Assembly: GCA_052387855.1 (NCBI GenBank)
Contig: JBQTIT010000018.1
Coordinates: 1-64,000, forward strand
Length of the DNA stretch: 64,000 nucleotides
Origin: CAIYZT01 sp052387855
GTDB taxonomy: Bacteria; Pseudomonadota; Alphaproteobacteria; Rhodobacterales; Rhodobacteraceae
Reading direction: 5' to 3'
The number at the start of each line of letters is the position of its first letter. Within the stretch, counting starts at the first letter, position 1. The notes beneath the pieces were generated by a model, which was given only the letters and a program-made list of their open reading frames with translations, was not told where the DNA came from and did not search any database. A program made the translations under genes and the position numbers. Below, in pieces: positions 40,385 to 48,809 of the stretch.

Positions 40385-41908
40385 TCAAAGCGGGATGTTG
40401 TCGTGCTTTTTCCACGGGTTCGCCAGCTTCTTGCCTCGCAGGCTGGCAAAGGCCCGCGCCACGCGGCGGCGGGTGGAATGGGGCATGATCACCTCGTCGA
40501 TGAACCCCTTTTCGGCGGCGACGACGGGATTGGCAAAGCGGTGCTCGTATTCGCGGGTCAGGCGCGCGATCTCGTCGGCCGACTTGCCGCGATGGATGAT
40601 CTCGGTCGCGCCCTTGGCGCCCATCACCGCAATCTCGGCCGTGGGCCAGGCATAGTTGAAATCGCCGCGCAGGTGTTTTGAGGCCATCACGTCATAGGCC
40701 CCGCCATAGGCCTTGCGGGTGATCACCGTCACCTTGGGCACCGTCGCTTCGCCATAGGCAAAAAGCAGCTTGGCCCCGTGCTTGATGATGCCGCCCAGTT
40801 CCTGCGCGACACCGGGCAGGAAACCGGGCACGTCGACAAAGGTCAGGATCGGGATCTCGAAGGCGTCGCAAAACCGCACGAAACGCGCCGCCTTGCGGCT
40901 GGCGTCAATGTCCAGACAGCCGGCCAGGACCATCGGCTGATTGGCCACCACGCCCGTGGTCTGCCCCTCGATCCGGACAAAGCCGGTGATGACATTGGCG
41001 GCAAACTCGCGCTGGATTTCAAGGAAATCGCCCTCGTCCGCGACCGAGGCGATCAGCTCCTTCATGTCGTAGGGCTGGTTCGGATTGTCCGGGATCAGCG
41101 TGTCCAGCGCGGTCTCGATCCGCGCCGGATCGTCGAAAAACGGCCGCACCGGCGCGCGGTCGCGGTTGGACAGGGGCAGGAAATCGACCAGACGGCGAAT
41201 CTCGGCCAGAGCCTCGACGTCGTTTTCAAAGGCGCCATCGGCGACCGAGGATTTGCGCGTATGGGTCGAGGCACCGCCCAGCTCTTCGGCCGAGACCACC
41301 TCGTTCGTCACCGTCTTCACCACGTCGGGCCCGGTCACGAACATGTAAGAGCTGTCCTTGACCATGAAGATGAAGTCGGTCATCGCCGGCGAATAGACCG
41401 CCCCGCCCGCGCAGGGCCCCATGATGACCGAAATCTGCGGCACCACGCCCGAGGCCATGATGTTGCGCTGAAACACCTCGGCATAGCCGGCAAGCGAGGC
41501 AACGCCCTCTTGAATCCGCGCGCCGCCGGAATCGTTCAGCCCGATCACCGGCGCGCCGTTTTGCAGCGCCATGTCCATGATCTTGCAAATCTTCTTGGCA
41601 TGGGTTTCCGAAAGCGAGCCGCCAAAGACGGTGAAATCCTGGCTGTAGACATAGACCATGCGGCCATTGACCGTGCCCCAGCCGGTGACCACGCCGTCGC
41701 CGGCGGGCCGGTCGGCCTCCATGCCGAAATCGGTGCAGCGGTGCGCGACGAACATGTCGAATTCCTCGAACGAGCCCTCGTCCAGCAAAAGCTCCAGCCG
41801 CTCGCGCGCGGTCAGCTTGCCCTTGGCGTGCTGGGCGTCGATCCGCCGCTGCCCGCCACCCTGCCGCGCCACACCGCGCCGCGTTTCAAGCTCTGCCAGA
41901 ACATCCAT
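40385..41908 (-). CDS. pccB: Propionyl-CoA carboxylase beta subunit
   Basis: 507 aa carboxyltransferase subunit. Visible motifs include MDVLAELETRR, the LTARERLELLLDEGSF segment, IGLNDSGGARIQEGVASL (acyl-CoA oxyanion hole), GPCAGGAVYSPAMTDFIFMV and VDVPGFLPGVAQELGGIIKHGAKLLFAY. ATG 41908 is the family start. Its promoter region holds TTTGCAAA elements expected for a PccR-type regulator, encoded 1.8 kb away. Confidence 0.96.
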   Translation of the reverse strand: MDVLAELETRRGVARQGGGQRRIDAQHAKGKLTARERLELLLDEGSFEEFDMFVAHRCTDFGMEADRPAGDGVVTGWGTVNGRMVYVYSQDFTVFGGSLSETHAKKICKIMDMALQNGAPVIGLNDSGGARIQEGVASLAGYAEVFQRNIMASGVVPQISVIMGPCAGGAVYSPAMTDFIFMVKDSSYMFVTGPDVVKTVTNEVVSAEELGGASTHTRKSSVADGAFENDVEALAEIRRLVDFLPLSNRDRAPVRPFFDDPARIETALDTLIPDNPNQPYDMKELIASVADEGDFLEIQREFAANVITGFVRIEGQTTGVVANQPMVLAGCLDIDASRKAARFVRFCDAFEIPILTFVDVPGFLPGVAQELGGIIKHGAKLLFAYGEATVPKVTVITRKAYGGAYDVMASKHLRGDFNYAWPTAEIAVMGAKGATEIIHRGKSADEIARLTREYEHRFANPVVAAEKGFIDEVIMPHSTRRRVARAFASLRGKKLANPWKKHDNIPL

Positions 41909-41974
41909 CGCCGCCCTCCGTTTGGCAGCGACCATAAGGCTGGAGCCCGCGGGGGAAAAGCGGAATCCGGTAAA

Positions 41975-42023
41975 TTTGCAAAGTGTTGTCAACATGAATG
42001 ATGCGAATTGCGTAATTGCAAAT
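41975..42023. promoter_or_regulatory. Putative PccR/ScfR operator at the pccB promoter
   Basis: TTTGCAAA occurs at 41975-41982. A related ATTGCAAAT occurs at 42015-42023, with a degenerate ATTGCGTA just before it. TTTGCAAA is the core known for R. sphaeroides PccR and for corynebacterial RamB. The sites lie 67-115 bp upstream of the pccB start. Confidence 0.7.
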
Positions 42024-42081
42024 CAGACTGGAACTGCCCGGCCCCTCAGGGCATGATCGACGCTTCAAGGAAAGGTGCCCC

Positions 42082-42426
42082 ATGCCCGTCGCCCTCACCA
42101 CAATCGGCCTTTTGCTCGCCTCGAACGTCTTCATGACCTTTGCCTGGTACGGCCACCTGAAGTTCAAATCCTCGGCCCTTGTCACCGTGATCCTGGTCTC
42201 CTGGGGGATCGCGTTCTTCGAATACTGCCTCCAGGTTCCGGCCAACCGCATCGGCCATTCGGTCTTTTCCGCCGCAGAGCTGAAAACGATCCAGGAGGTC
42301 ATCACCCTGTCGGTCTTTGCGGTCTTTTCGGTGTTCTACCTGAAAGAGCCGCTGGCCTGGAACCATCTTGCCGGCTTTGGCTGCATCGCGTGCGGTGCGT
42401 TCCTGATCTTTCACAAATGGGGCTGA
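42082..42426 (+). CDS. DMT-family small membrane protein (DUF486)
   Basis: 114 aa with four hydrophobic segments. LTTIGLLLASNVFMTFAWYGHLK, then LVSWGIAFFEYCLQVPANRIG and FAVFSVFYLKEPLAWNHLAGFGCIACGAFLIF, is the DUF486 pattern of the drug/metabolite transporter superfamily. The substrate is unknown. ATG 42082 has AAGGAAAGGTG upstream. It shares the pccB promoter region in the divergent direction, so PccR may affect it. Confidence 0.85.
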   Translation: MPVALTTIGLLLASNVFMTFAWYGHLKFKSSALVTVILVSWGIAFFEYCLQVPANRIGHSVFSAAELKTIQEVITLSVFAVFSVFYLKEPLAWNHLAGFGCIACGAFLIFHKWG

Positions 42427-42469
42427 CGAGGCTCTGGACTTCGCCGGCGCCAGGGCCTAGCCCTGCGAC

Positions 42470-43678
42470 ATGAGCACGCCTGACGCCCGCTTCCTGAACC
42501 GCGCCACCCCGCCCAAGATCGTCACCCTGATCCTGATGGCGGGCCTGTCGGCGCTGACGATGAACATCTTTCTGCCCTCGTTGCCCGCGATGGCGGCCTG
42601 GTTTCAGGCGCCCTATGCGCTGATGCAGCTTTCCGTCGCGCTGTATCTGATGCTCTCGGCGGTCTTGCAGATCCTGATCGGCCCCCTGTCCGACCGCTAC
42701 GGGCGCCGGCCGGTGCTGCTGGGGGCCTTGGTGATCTTCCTGCTGGCCACCGTGGGCACGCTGGTGGCCCCCTCGGCCGGGGTCTTTCTGGCCTTCCGCA
42801 TGCTTCAGGCCGTGGTTGCCGCCGGCATGGTGCTGAGCCGCGCCATCGTCAAGGATGTCAGCACCGATCCCGGCCAGGCGGCCTCGATGATCGGCTATGT
42901 CACCATGGGCATGACGCTGGTGCCGATGATCGGGCCGGTGGTGGGCGGCTATCTGGACGAATACATCGGCTGGCAGGCGAATTTCGGGCTGCTGCTGGGC
43001 ATGGGCCTTTTGGTGCTCTGGCTGATCTGGGCTGATCTGGGCGAGACGGCGCCCAGATCGACCGGCAGCATCTTCAGCCAGTTCGCCCGCTACCCGACCG
43101 TCCTGCGCTCGGTCACCTTCTGGGGCTACTGCCTTTGCGCGGCCTTTGCCTCGGGCTGCTTTTTTGCCTATCTCGGCGGCGCGCCCTATGTCGGGAACGA
43201 GGTCTATGGCCTCACCTCCTCCGAGATCGGCAAGCTCTTTGCCCTCACGGCGGTGGGCTATGCCAGCGGCAACTTTATCGCCGGGCGCTTTTCGGCGCGG
43301 GTGGGAATGAACCGGATGGTGCTGATCGGCACCTTTGCCACCACATCCGGGGTGGCGCTGCTGACGCTGCTGACGCTGACCGGGCTTTCCGGGCCGGTGG
43401 TGTTCTTCGGGCTGACCATCGCCATGGGCCTTGGCAACGGGATGTCGCTGCCCAATGCCAATGCCGGCATGCTTTCCGCCGCGCCCGAGATGGCGGGCAC
43501 CGCATCGGGGCTGGGCGGGGCGATCATGATCGGCGGCGGCGCGGCACTTGCGGCGCTGGCCGGCGCGCTTCTGACCCCCGGCTCGACCGAATTGCCGCTG
43601 GTCCTGCTGATGCTGGCCAGTTCGGTCGCCTCGAACCTCGCCATCGGCCTGATCCTGCTGCGCCAGAACCGGGCTTGA
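42470..43678 (+). CDS. Bcr/CflA family MFS efflux transporter
   Basis: 402 aa, 12 predicted membrane segments. The family motif GPLSDRYGRRPVLLGAL (motif A) is followed by FRMLQAVVAAGMVLSRAIVKDVSTDPGQAASMIGYV (motif C region) and LVPMIGPVVGGYLDEYIGWQANF. Bcr/CflA proteins export drugs, sulfonamides or cysteine-related solutes. The substrate is unassigned here. It is in series with the DUF486 gene and ahead of scfR. Confidence 0.88.
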   Translation: MSTPDARFLNRATPPKIVTLILMAGLSALTMNIFLPSLPAMAAWFQAPYALMQLSVALYLMLSAVLQILIGPLSDRYGRRPVLLGALVIFLLATVGTLVAPSAGVFLAFRMLQAVVAAGMVLSRAIVKDVSTDPGQAASMIGYVTMGMTLVPMIGPVVGGYLDEYIGWQANFGLLLGMGLLVLWLIWADLGETAPRSTGSIFSQFARYPTVLRSVTFWGYCLCAAFASGCFFAYLGGAPYVGNEVYGLTSSEIGKLFALTAVGYASGNFIAGRFSARVGMNRMVLIGTFATTSGVALLTLLTLTGLSGPVVFFGLTIAMGLGNGMSLPNANAGMLSAAPEMAGTASGLGGAIMIGGGAALAALAGALLTPGSTELPLVLLMLASSVASNLAIGLILLRQNRA

Positions 43679-43687
43679 CGGACCGTC

Positions 43688-43716
43688 TTTGCAAATGCCA
43701 GCCTTGGCTTTGCAAA
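43688..43716 (+). promoter_or_regulatory. Two TTTGCAAA sites before the ScfR/PccR gene
   Basis: TTTGCAAA at 43688-43695 and again at 43709-43716, 13 bp apart. Both lie within 40 bp of the regulator's ATG, and the second directly precedes the AGAGGTG ribosome-binding site. This arrangement implies that the regulator controls its own gene. Confidence 0.75.
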
Positions 43717-43726
43717 GAGGTGCTCC

Positions 43727-45124
43727 ATGGCGACCCAGAAACTTTACGTCGGGGCAAAGCTGCGCGAGCTGCGCCTGCGTCTGGCCCTGACGCAGCGGGT
43801 CTTTGCCGACCGTCTCAAGGTCTCGCTGCCCTATCTGAACCAGATGGAGAACAACCATCGTCCGGTGTCGGCGGCGGTGGTGCTGGCGCTGGCGCAGGAA
43901 TTCGGGCTGGACGTGACGGAGCTTTCGGCCGGCGAGGGCGAGCGGCTGGTGTCCGACATGCGCGAGGCGCTGGCCGATCCGGTCTTTGGCGCGCAAAGCC
44001 CGCCGCTGGCGGACCTGCGCCTTGCCGCGTCGAACGCCCCTGCCCTCGCCCGCGCCTTTCTGGACCTGCACCGCGCCTATCGGCAGGGGCACGAGCGGCT
44101 GGCCTCATTGGACGAGGCGCTGGGGCGCGAGGACGCCGGCCTGCGCGCCAGCCCCTGGGAAGAGGTGCGCGACTTCTTCCACTACTGCGACAACTACGTC
44201 GATGCCGTGGACCGCGCGGCCGAACACTTCGCCGCCTCGGCCGGCGCGGGACGGGATGTGCTGGTCAGCGCGGCCGAGGCGCTGTCGCGGCGGGGGGTCG
44301 AGGTGCGCCTGTCCGGCGGCGGCGCGCTGCGCAGCTTTGATGCCCAGGCGCAGCGGCTGGAGCTTTCCTCGCGGGCCTCGGCGCCGACGCAGCGGTTCCA
44401 GCTTCTCTATCAACTGGCGCTCCTGACCCAGAACGAGCTGTTGGAGGCCACGCTGGACCTGGCGCGGTTCCACAGCCCCGAGGCGCGCGACATCGCCAAG
44501 ATCGGTCTGGCCAACAGCTTTGCCGGGGCGGCGCTGATGCCCTATCGCGCCTTTCTGGCCGCCGCGCAGGAGACCCGCCACGATCTGGAGCGGCTGGCCG
44601 ATCTCTTTGGCGCCTCGATCGAGCAGGTGGCGCACCGGCTTTCGACCCTGCAACGCCCCGGCGCCAAGGGCATTCCGTTCTTCTTTGTCCGGGTCGATCA
44701 GGCCGGAACCATCACCAAGCGCCATTCGGCGACGCGGTTGCAATTCGCCCGCTTCGGCGGGGCCTGCCCGCTGTGGAACGTGCATCAGGCCTTTGAAACC
44801 CCGGGCCAGTTCCTGCGCCAACTGGCCGAGACGCCGGACGGGGTGCGCTATCTGTGCCTGGCGCGCGACGTCTCGAAACCCGGCGGCGCCTATCTGGCCC
44901 CTGTGCGCCGCTACGCCATCGGCCTGGGCTGCGAGGTGACGCATGCCGCCGCGCTGGTCTATTCCGACGGGCTCGACCTGAAAGGCCGGTTCGAGCCGAT
45001 CGGCATTTCCTGCCGCATCTGCGAGCGGGCCGACTGCCACCAGCGCTCGGTCCCGCCGCTGGAGCGGCGGCTCAAGGTGAACCCTGACCGGCGCGGCATC
45101 CTGCCCTACGACATCGCGGGCTGA
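43727..45124 (+). CDS. pccR: Short-chain fatty acyl-CoA regulator (ScfR/PccR-type)
   Basis: 465 aa. XRE helix-turn-helix at residues 8-65 (LRELRLRLALTQRVFADRLKVSLPYLNQMENN). A ScfR/RamB-type middle domain with an IrrE-like segment (RFHSPEARDIAKIGLANSFAGAALMPY) follows. The C-terminus has a conserved Cys cluster, CRICERADCHQRS. R. sphaeroides PccR controls propionyl-CoA carboxylase in response to propionyl-CoA; the neighbourhood supports that role here. Two TTTGCAAA sites precede it. The symbol is by context. Confidence 0.9.
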   Translation: MATQKLYVGAKLRELRLRLALTQRVFADRLKVSLPYLNQMENNHRPVSAAVVLALAQEFGLDVTELSAGEGERLVSDMREALADPVFGAQSPPLADLRLAASNAPALARAFLDLHRAYRQGHERLASLDEALGREDAGLRASPWEEVRDFFHYCDNYVDAVDRAAEHFAASAGAGRDVLVSAAEALSRRGVEVRLSGGGALRSFDAQAQRLELSSRASAPTQRFQLLYQLALLTQNELLEATLDLARFHSPEARDIAKIGLANSFAGAALMPYRAFLAAAQETRHDLERLADLFGASIEQVAHRLSTLQRPGAKGIPFFFVRVDQAGTITKRHSATRLQFARFGGACPLWNVHQAFETPGQFLRQLAETPDGVRYLCLARDVSKPGGAYLAPVRRYAIGLGCEVTHAAALVYSDGLDLKGRFEPIGISCRICERADCHQRSVPPLERRLKVNPDRRGILPYDIAG

Positions 45125-45156
45125 AGGGGCCGGCCCGGCGCCAGCGGCGCTTGGGG

Positions 45157-45393
45157 TCAACCGCGCAGCAGGCGGGCAATCTCGTCCTTGAGCCGCATGC
45201 GCTCTTTGCGCAGCGCGGCCTCGTTGTCGTCGGTCATCGCATCGACCCGCGATTCGGCCCGGTGGACCTTGTCGTTGACCTCGTCGTACGCGCGCATCAG
45301 CCGGGCGAAATGCGGATCGGCCAGTTTCAGCGCATGAATTCTGGCGGCCTGTTCGGGAAAGTCATCGTGAAGGTTGTGCGGGGTGTTCGACAT
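45157..45393 (-). CDS. YdcH/DUF465 small coiled-coil protein
   Basis: 78 aa. ALKLADPHFARLMRAYDEVNDKVHRAESRV..., then EAALRKERMRLKDEIARLLRG, is the DUF465 (YdcH) pattern, a single long helical hairpin. The role is unknown. The start at 45393 (MSNTPHNLHDDF) is preferred over 45474. It is convergent with scfR and precedes betA on the same strand. Confidence 0.88.
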   Translation of the reverse strand: MSNTPHNLHDDFPEQAARIHALKLADPHFARLMRAYDEVNDKVHRAESRVDAMTDDNEAALRKERMRLKDEIARLLRG

Positions 45394-45477
45394 CCATCCG
45401 GTCCTCATGGGGGTGACGGCCCATTTGGCGCCCCGCGTGCCCCCGTCGCCTTGACCCCGATCAAACCCTGGCAATTC

Positions 45478-47127
45478 CTACCGCTGCGCGGTCTGCCAGT
45501 TCGGATTGACCAGAGGTTGCAGATTCGAACGCGGCAGCCGGCGGCCCAGGATATGGTCGGCCGCCTTTTCGCCGGTCATGATCGAGGGCCCGTTCAGGTT
45601 TCCATTGGTGATCTGTGGAAAGATCGAGCTGTCGGCCACGCGCAGCCCCTCGACCCCGATCACCCGGCAGTCGGGGTCGACCACGGCCATCGGATCATCC
45701 GCCCGGCCCATGCGGGCGGTTCCGCAGGGGTGATAGGCACTTTCGACATGCTCGCGCAGAAAATCGTCCAGCGCCGCGTCCGAGTGCAGATCGGCGCCGG
45801 GCTGGATCTCGGCCTTGACATGCGCGCGCATCGCGGGCTGGTCAAAGACCTCGCGCGTCAGGCGGATCGCGCGGCGGAAATCCTCCCAGTCCGAAGCGGC
45901 GGACATGTAGTTGAACAGGATCTTCGGCGCCGCGCGCGGATCGGACGAGCGCAGCGTGACCGCCCCGCGCGAGGCCGACCGCATCGGCCCGGTATGGACC
46001 TGAAAGCCATGCCCGCCGGCCGAGGCCTTGCCGTCATAGCGCACCGCGATGGGCAGGAAGTGATACTGGATGTCGGGATAGTCGATCCCCGCGCGCGAGC
46101 GGATGAAACCGCAGGCCTCGAACTGGTTCGACGCGCCAAGACCCTTCTTGGTCAACAGCCACTGCGCCCCGATCAGCGCCTTGCCCCAGAGGTTCCAGTA
46201 CTTGTACAGCGTGATCGGCTGGCGGGACTGGAATTGCATGTAGATTTCCAGATGGTCCTGCAGGTTCCGCCCCACGCCGGGACGGTGCGCCACCACCCCG
46301 ATGCCATGCTCGGCCAGATGCGCCCCGTCGCCGATGCCCGACAGCATCAGGATCTTGGGCGTGTTCAGCGACGAGGCGGCGACGATCACCTCGCGGCTGG
46401 CGCGGATCACCTCGATCTGCCCGCCGCGCTCGATCTCGACGCCGACGGCGCGGCCGGCCTCGATCACCACGCGCCGCGCAAAGCCGCGCAGCAGGCTGAC
46501 ATTGCCCGCCTTCAGCGCCGGGCGCAGATAGGCCGAGGCGACAGACCAGCGCCGCCCCTTCCAGATCGTCGCTTCCATCGCGCCAAAGCCCTCTTGCGCC
46601 TGGCCGTTGTAGTCCTGCGTCACCGGGTATCCGGCCTGCCGCCCCGCCTCGATAAAGGCGTTGAAGAGCGGGTTGCTGCGCGGGCCGCGCGTGATGTGCA
46701 AAGGGCCGTCATGGCCGCGATAGGCGCCGTCGCCGGTGTCGCCATGCCAGCTTTCCATCCGCTGGTAATAGGGCAGCACATCGGCATAGGACCAGCCCTG
46801 CGCGCCCATTGCTTCCCAGGTGTCGAAGTCGCGGGCATGGCCGCGCACATAGACCATCCCGTTGATCGAGGACGACCCGCCGATCACCTTGCCGCGCGGC
46901 GTGACCAGACGCCGGCCGCCCAGATGCGGCTCCGGCTCGGTCGCATAGCCCCAGTCGTAAAGCGGCATGTTCATCGGATAGGACAGCGCCCCCGGCATCT
47001 GGATGAAGGGGCCGGCATCCGACCCGCCCGCCTCGATCACGATGACCTTGTGGCCGGCCTCCCCCAACCGGTAGGCCAGGCTGGAGCCCGCCGAACCGGA
47101 GCCGATGACAACGTAGTCGGCGCTCAC
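45478..47127 (-). CDS. betA: Choline dehydrogenase
   Basis: 549 aa GMC-family flavoprotein oxidising choline to betaine aldehyde. The FAD site is YVVIGSGSAGSSLAYRLGE, followed by GGSSSINGMVYVRGHARDFD, and the C-terminus has SVYHPCGTARMG-like AYHPCGTARMGR and NGNLNGPSIMTGEKAAD. GTG 47127 overlaps the betI stop, so the two are translationally coupled. No betB (betaine aldehyde dehydrogenase) is seen in this window. Confidence 0.95.
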   Translation of the reverse strand: MSADYVVIGSGSAGSSLAYRLGEAGHKVIVIEAGGSDAGPFIQMPGALSYPMNMPLYDWGYATEPEPHLGGRRLVTPRGKVIGGSSSINGMVYVRGHARDFDTWEAMGAQGWSYADVLPYYQRMESWHGDTGDGAYRGHDGPLHITRGPRSNPLFNAFIEAGRQAGYPVTQDYNGQAQEGFGAMEATIWKGRRWSVASAYLRPALKAGNVSLLRGFARRVVIEAGRAVGVEIERGGQIEVIRASREVIVAASSLNTPKILMLSGIGDGAHLAEHGIGVVAHRPGVGRNLQDHLEIYMQFQSRQPITLYKYWNLWGKALIGAQWLLTKKGLGASNQFEACGFIRSRAGIDYPDIQYHFLPIAVRYDGKASAGGHGFQVHTGPMRSASRGAVTLRSSDPRAAPKILFNYMSAASDWEDFRRAIRLTREVFDQPAMRAHVKAEIQPGADLHSDAALDDFLREHVESAYHPCGTARMGRADDPMAVVDPDCRVIGVEGLRVADSSIFPQITNGNLNGPSIMTGEKAADHILGRRLPRSNLQPLVNPNWQTAQR

Positions 47128-47708
47128 AGGTCTTGTCCTTTCAGATGCATGTTCAGATAGTCCAGCGCGAGCCGCGCCGCAGCCTGGCCGTCGGGCAGAC
47201 CGGACTTGAGCGCCTCGCGCAGATAAAGCCCGTCGATCATCGCGCCCAGTCCCTCGGCCAGGCCCTCGGCCCGATCGCCCGCAAGCGGCCGCAGGGTCGA
47301 CAGCAGGTTCGAGCGCAGGCGCCCCTGGTAGATCTTGAGCAGCCGGCGGGCCTGCGGCACGGTCTGGGCCAGAACCCAGAAGTTCAGCCAGGCCCCGACC
47401 ACCTCGCGGCGAAAGTTCCCGGCGCTGAAGTTGGCAAGCACCAGCGCGCGCAGACGGTCCTGCGGCCCCCGCGCCACCGACAGCGCGCCGCGCACCTCGG
47501 CGCCGTAAAGGCTGAGAACATGGCGCATCGCCGCCAGGAACATCTCTTCCTTGGAGCCGAAATAGTGATGCGCCAGCGCCGCCGACATTCCCGCCCGCCG
47601 GGCAATCTGGCTGACCGTCACGTCCAGCGATCCGGCACGACCGATTTCCACAATCGTGGCTTTCACAAGCGCGGCCTTGCGAATAGGCTCCATTCCGAGC
47701 TTGGGCAT
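47124..47708 (-). CDS. betI: Choline-responsive repressor BetI
   Basis: 194 aa TetR-family regulator. The N-terminal HTH is VSQIARRAGMSAALAHHYFGSKEEMF, and the family-typical NFWVLAQTVPQ and GLYLREAL follow. BetI represses choline genes until choline binds. It is divergent from choX. A dyad at 47760-47773 lies 52 bp upstream of betI and 24 bp upstream of choX. It is the first gene of betI-betA. Confidence 0.93.
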   Translation of the reverse strand: MPKLGMEPIRKAALVKATIVEIGRAGSLDVTVSQIARRAGMSAALAHHYFGSKEEMFLAAMRHVLSLYGAEVRGALSVARGPQDRLRALVLANFSAGNFRREVVGAWLNFWVLAQTVPQARRLLKIYQGRLRSNLLSTLRPLAGDRAEGLAEGLGAMIDGLYLREALKSGLPDGQAAARLALDYLNMHLKGQDL

Positions 47709-47759
47709 GATGTATCCGGACCAAAATTCTTCTTGCCAAAGCCAGTAAGCTTGAAGTTT

Positions 47760-47773
47760 ATTGACTCGTCAAT
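47760..47773. promoter_or_regulatory. Probable BetI operator
   Basis: ATTGAC-TC-GTCAAT is a perfect 6-2-6 inverted repeat between the divergent betI and choX genes. The position between the start codons suits repression of both transcripts. The assignment to BetI is by context and by resemblance to TTGA...TCAA-type BetI boxes. Confidence 0.7.
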
Positions 47774-47796
47774 CAACAATAAACAGGGAGAACAAC

Positions 47797-48726
47797 ATGT
47801 CAATTCGCACCGCTCTGCTCGGCAGCGCCGTGACCTTTGCCCTTGCCGGCTCGGCCTTTGCCGAAGGCTGCGACAAGGTGATCTTTTCCGATGTGGGCTG
47901 GACCGACATCACCGCGACCACGGCCGCGACGGCCGTGATCCTTGAGGCGCTCGGCTACGAGACCGAGACCAAGGTACTGTCGGTTCCGGTGACCTACACC
48001 GGCCTGTCCGAGGGCGACGTCGATGTGTTCCTGGGCAACTGGATGCCGACGATGGAGGCCGACATCGCCCCCTACCGCGATGCGGGCACCGTCGAGGTGA
48101 TTCGCACCAACCTCGAAGGCGCCAAGTACACCCTTGCCACCAACGAGGCGGGCGTCGCCGCCGGGATCACCGACTTTGGCACCATCGCGGCGGCCAAGGA
48201 CGCGCTTGAGGGCAGGATCTATGGGATCGAGCCGGGCAATGACGGCAACCGGCTGATCCTGGACATGATCGCATCCGGCCCCTTCGGGCTGGACGGATTC
48301 GAGGTGGTCGAAAGCTCTGAGCAGGGCATGCTGGCCGAGGTGGCCAAGGCCCAGGAAGATGGCAAGCCGATCGTCTTCCTCGGCTGGGAGCCGCATCCGA
48401 TGAACGCCAACTTCAAGATGACCTACCTTTCGGGCGGCGATGACTATTTCGGCCCCAACTATGGCGGCGCCGTGGTCGACACCAACACCCGCGCCGGCTT
48501 TTCGGCCGAATGCCCGAACACGGGCAAGCTCTTGTCCAACCTCGTCTTTTCGCTGGCGATGGAGAACGAGATCATGGGCGCGATCCTGAACGACGGCGAG
48601 GATCCGGCCGATGCGGCCAAGGCCTGGCTGGCGGCGAACCCCGACGCCTGGGCCGGCTGGCTGGACGGCGTGACCACCAAGGACGGCGGCGACGCCGCGG
48701 CAGCGGTGAGCGCCGCGCTTCAGTAA
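47797..48726 (+). CDS. choX: Choline ABC transporter substrate-binding protein
   Basis: 309 aa. It has a signal peptide (ALLGSAVTFALAGSAFAEG). The OpuAC-type ligand domain starts CDKVIFSDVGWTDITATTAATAVILEALGY and includes DVDVFLGNWMPTMEADI and FLGWEPHPMN, whose aromatic residues form the choline-binding cage in S. meliloti ChoX. ATG 47797 has AGGGAG upstream. It is followed by a hairpin before choW, which usually lets the binding protein be made in excess. Confidence 0.94.
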   Translation: MSIRTALLGSAVTFALAGSAFAEGCDKVIFSDVGWTDITATTAATAVILEALGYETETKVLSVPVTYTGLSEGDVDVFLGNWMPTMEADIAPYRDAGTVEVIRTNLEGAKYTLATNEAGVAAGITDFGTIAAAKDALEGRIYGIEPGNDGNRLILDMIASGPFGLDGFEVVESSEQGMLAEVAKAQEDGKPIVFLGWEPHPMNANFKMTYLSGGDDYFGPNYGGAVVDTNTRAGFSAECPNTGKLLSNLVFSLAMENEIMGAILNDGEDPADAAKAWLAANPDAWAGWLDGVTTKDGGDAAAAVSAALQ

Positions 48727-48751
48727 GACAGCGCGCGCGCCGCGGCAGACC

Positions 48752-48774
48752 CCGGGGGGTTTCACACCCCCCGG
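48752..48774 (+). terminator. Intra-operon hairpin between choX and choW
   Basis: CCGGGGGGT and ACCCCCCGG form a 9-bp stem around TTCAC, with no T tract. It is likely an attenuating or 3'-end-stabilising structure protecting the choX part of the transcript (inference). Confidence 0.65.
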
Positions 48775-48780
48775 ACCCCC

Positions 48781-48809
48781 CGCGGGATATTTGGGCAGAG
48801 AAGAAGGGG
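48781..48809 (+). repeat. Recurrent GCGGGATATTTGG-AGAGAAGAAG element before choW
   Basis: CGCGGGATATTTGGGCAGAG continues into AAGAAGGGG directly before the choW ATG. A nearly identical sequence occurs on the minus strand at 60905-60934 (GCGGGGATATTTGGACAGAG, then AAGAAG). The AT-rich core and the purine tail could supply a -10 region and a ribosome-binding site. Confidence 0.6.
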
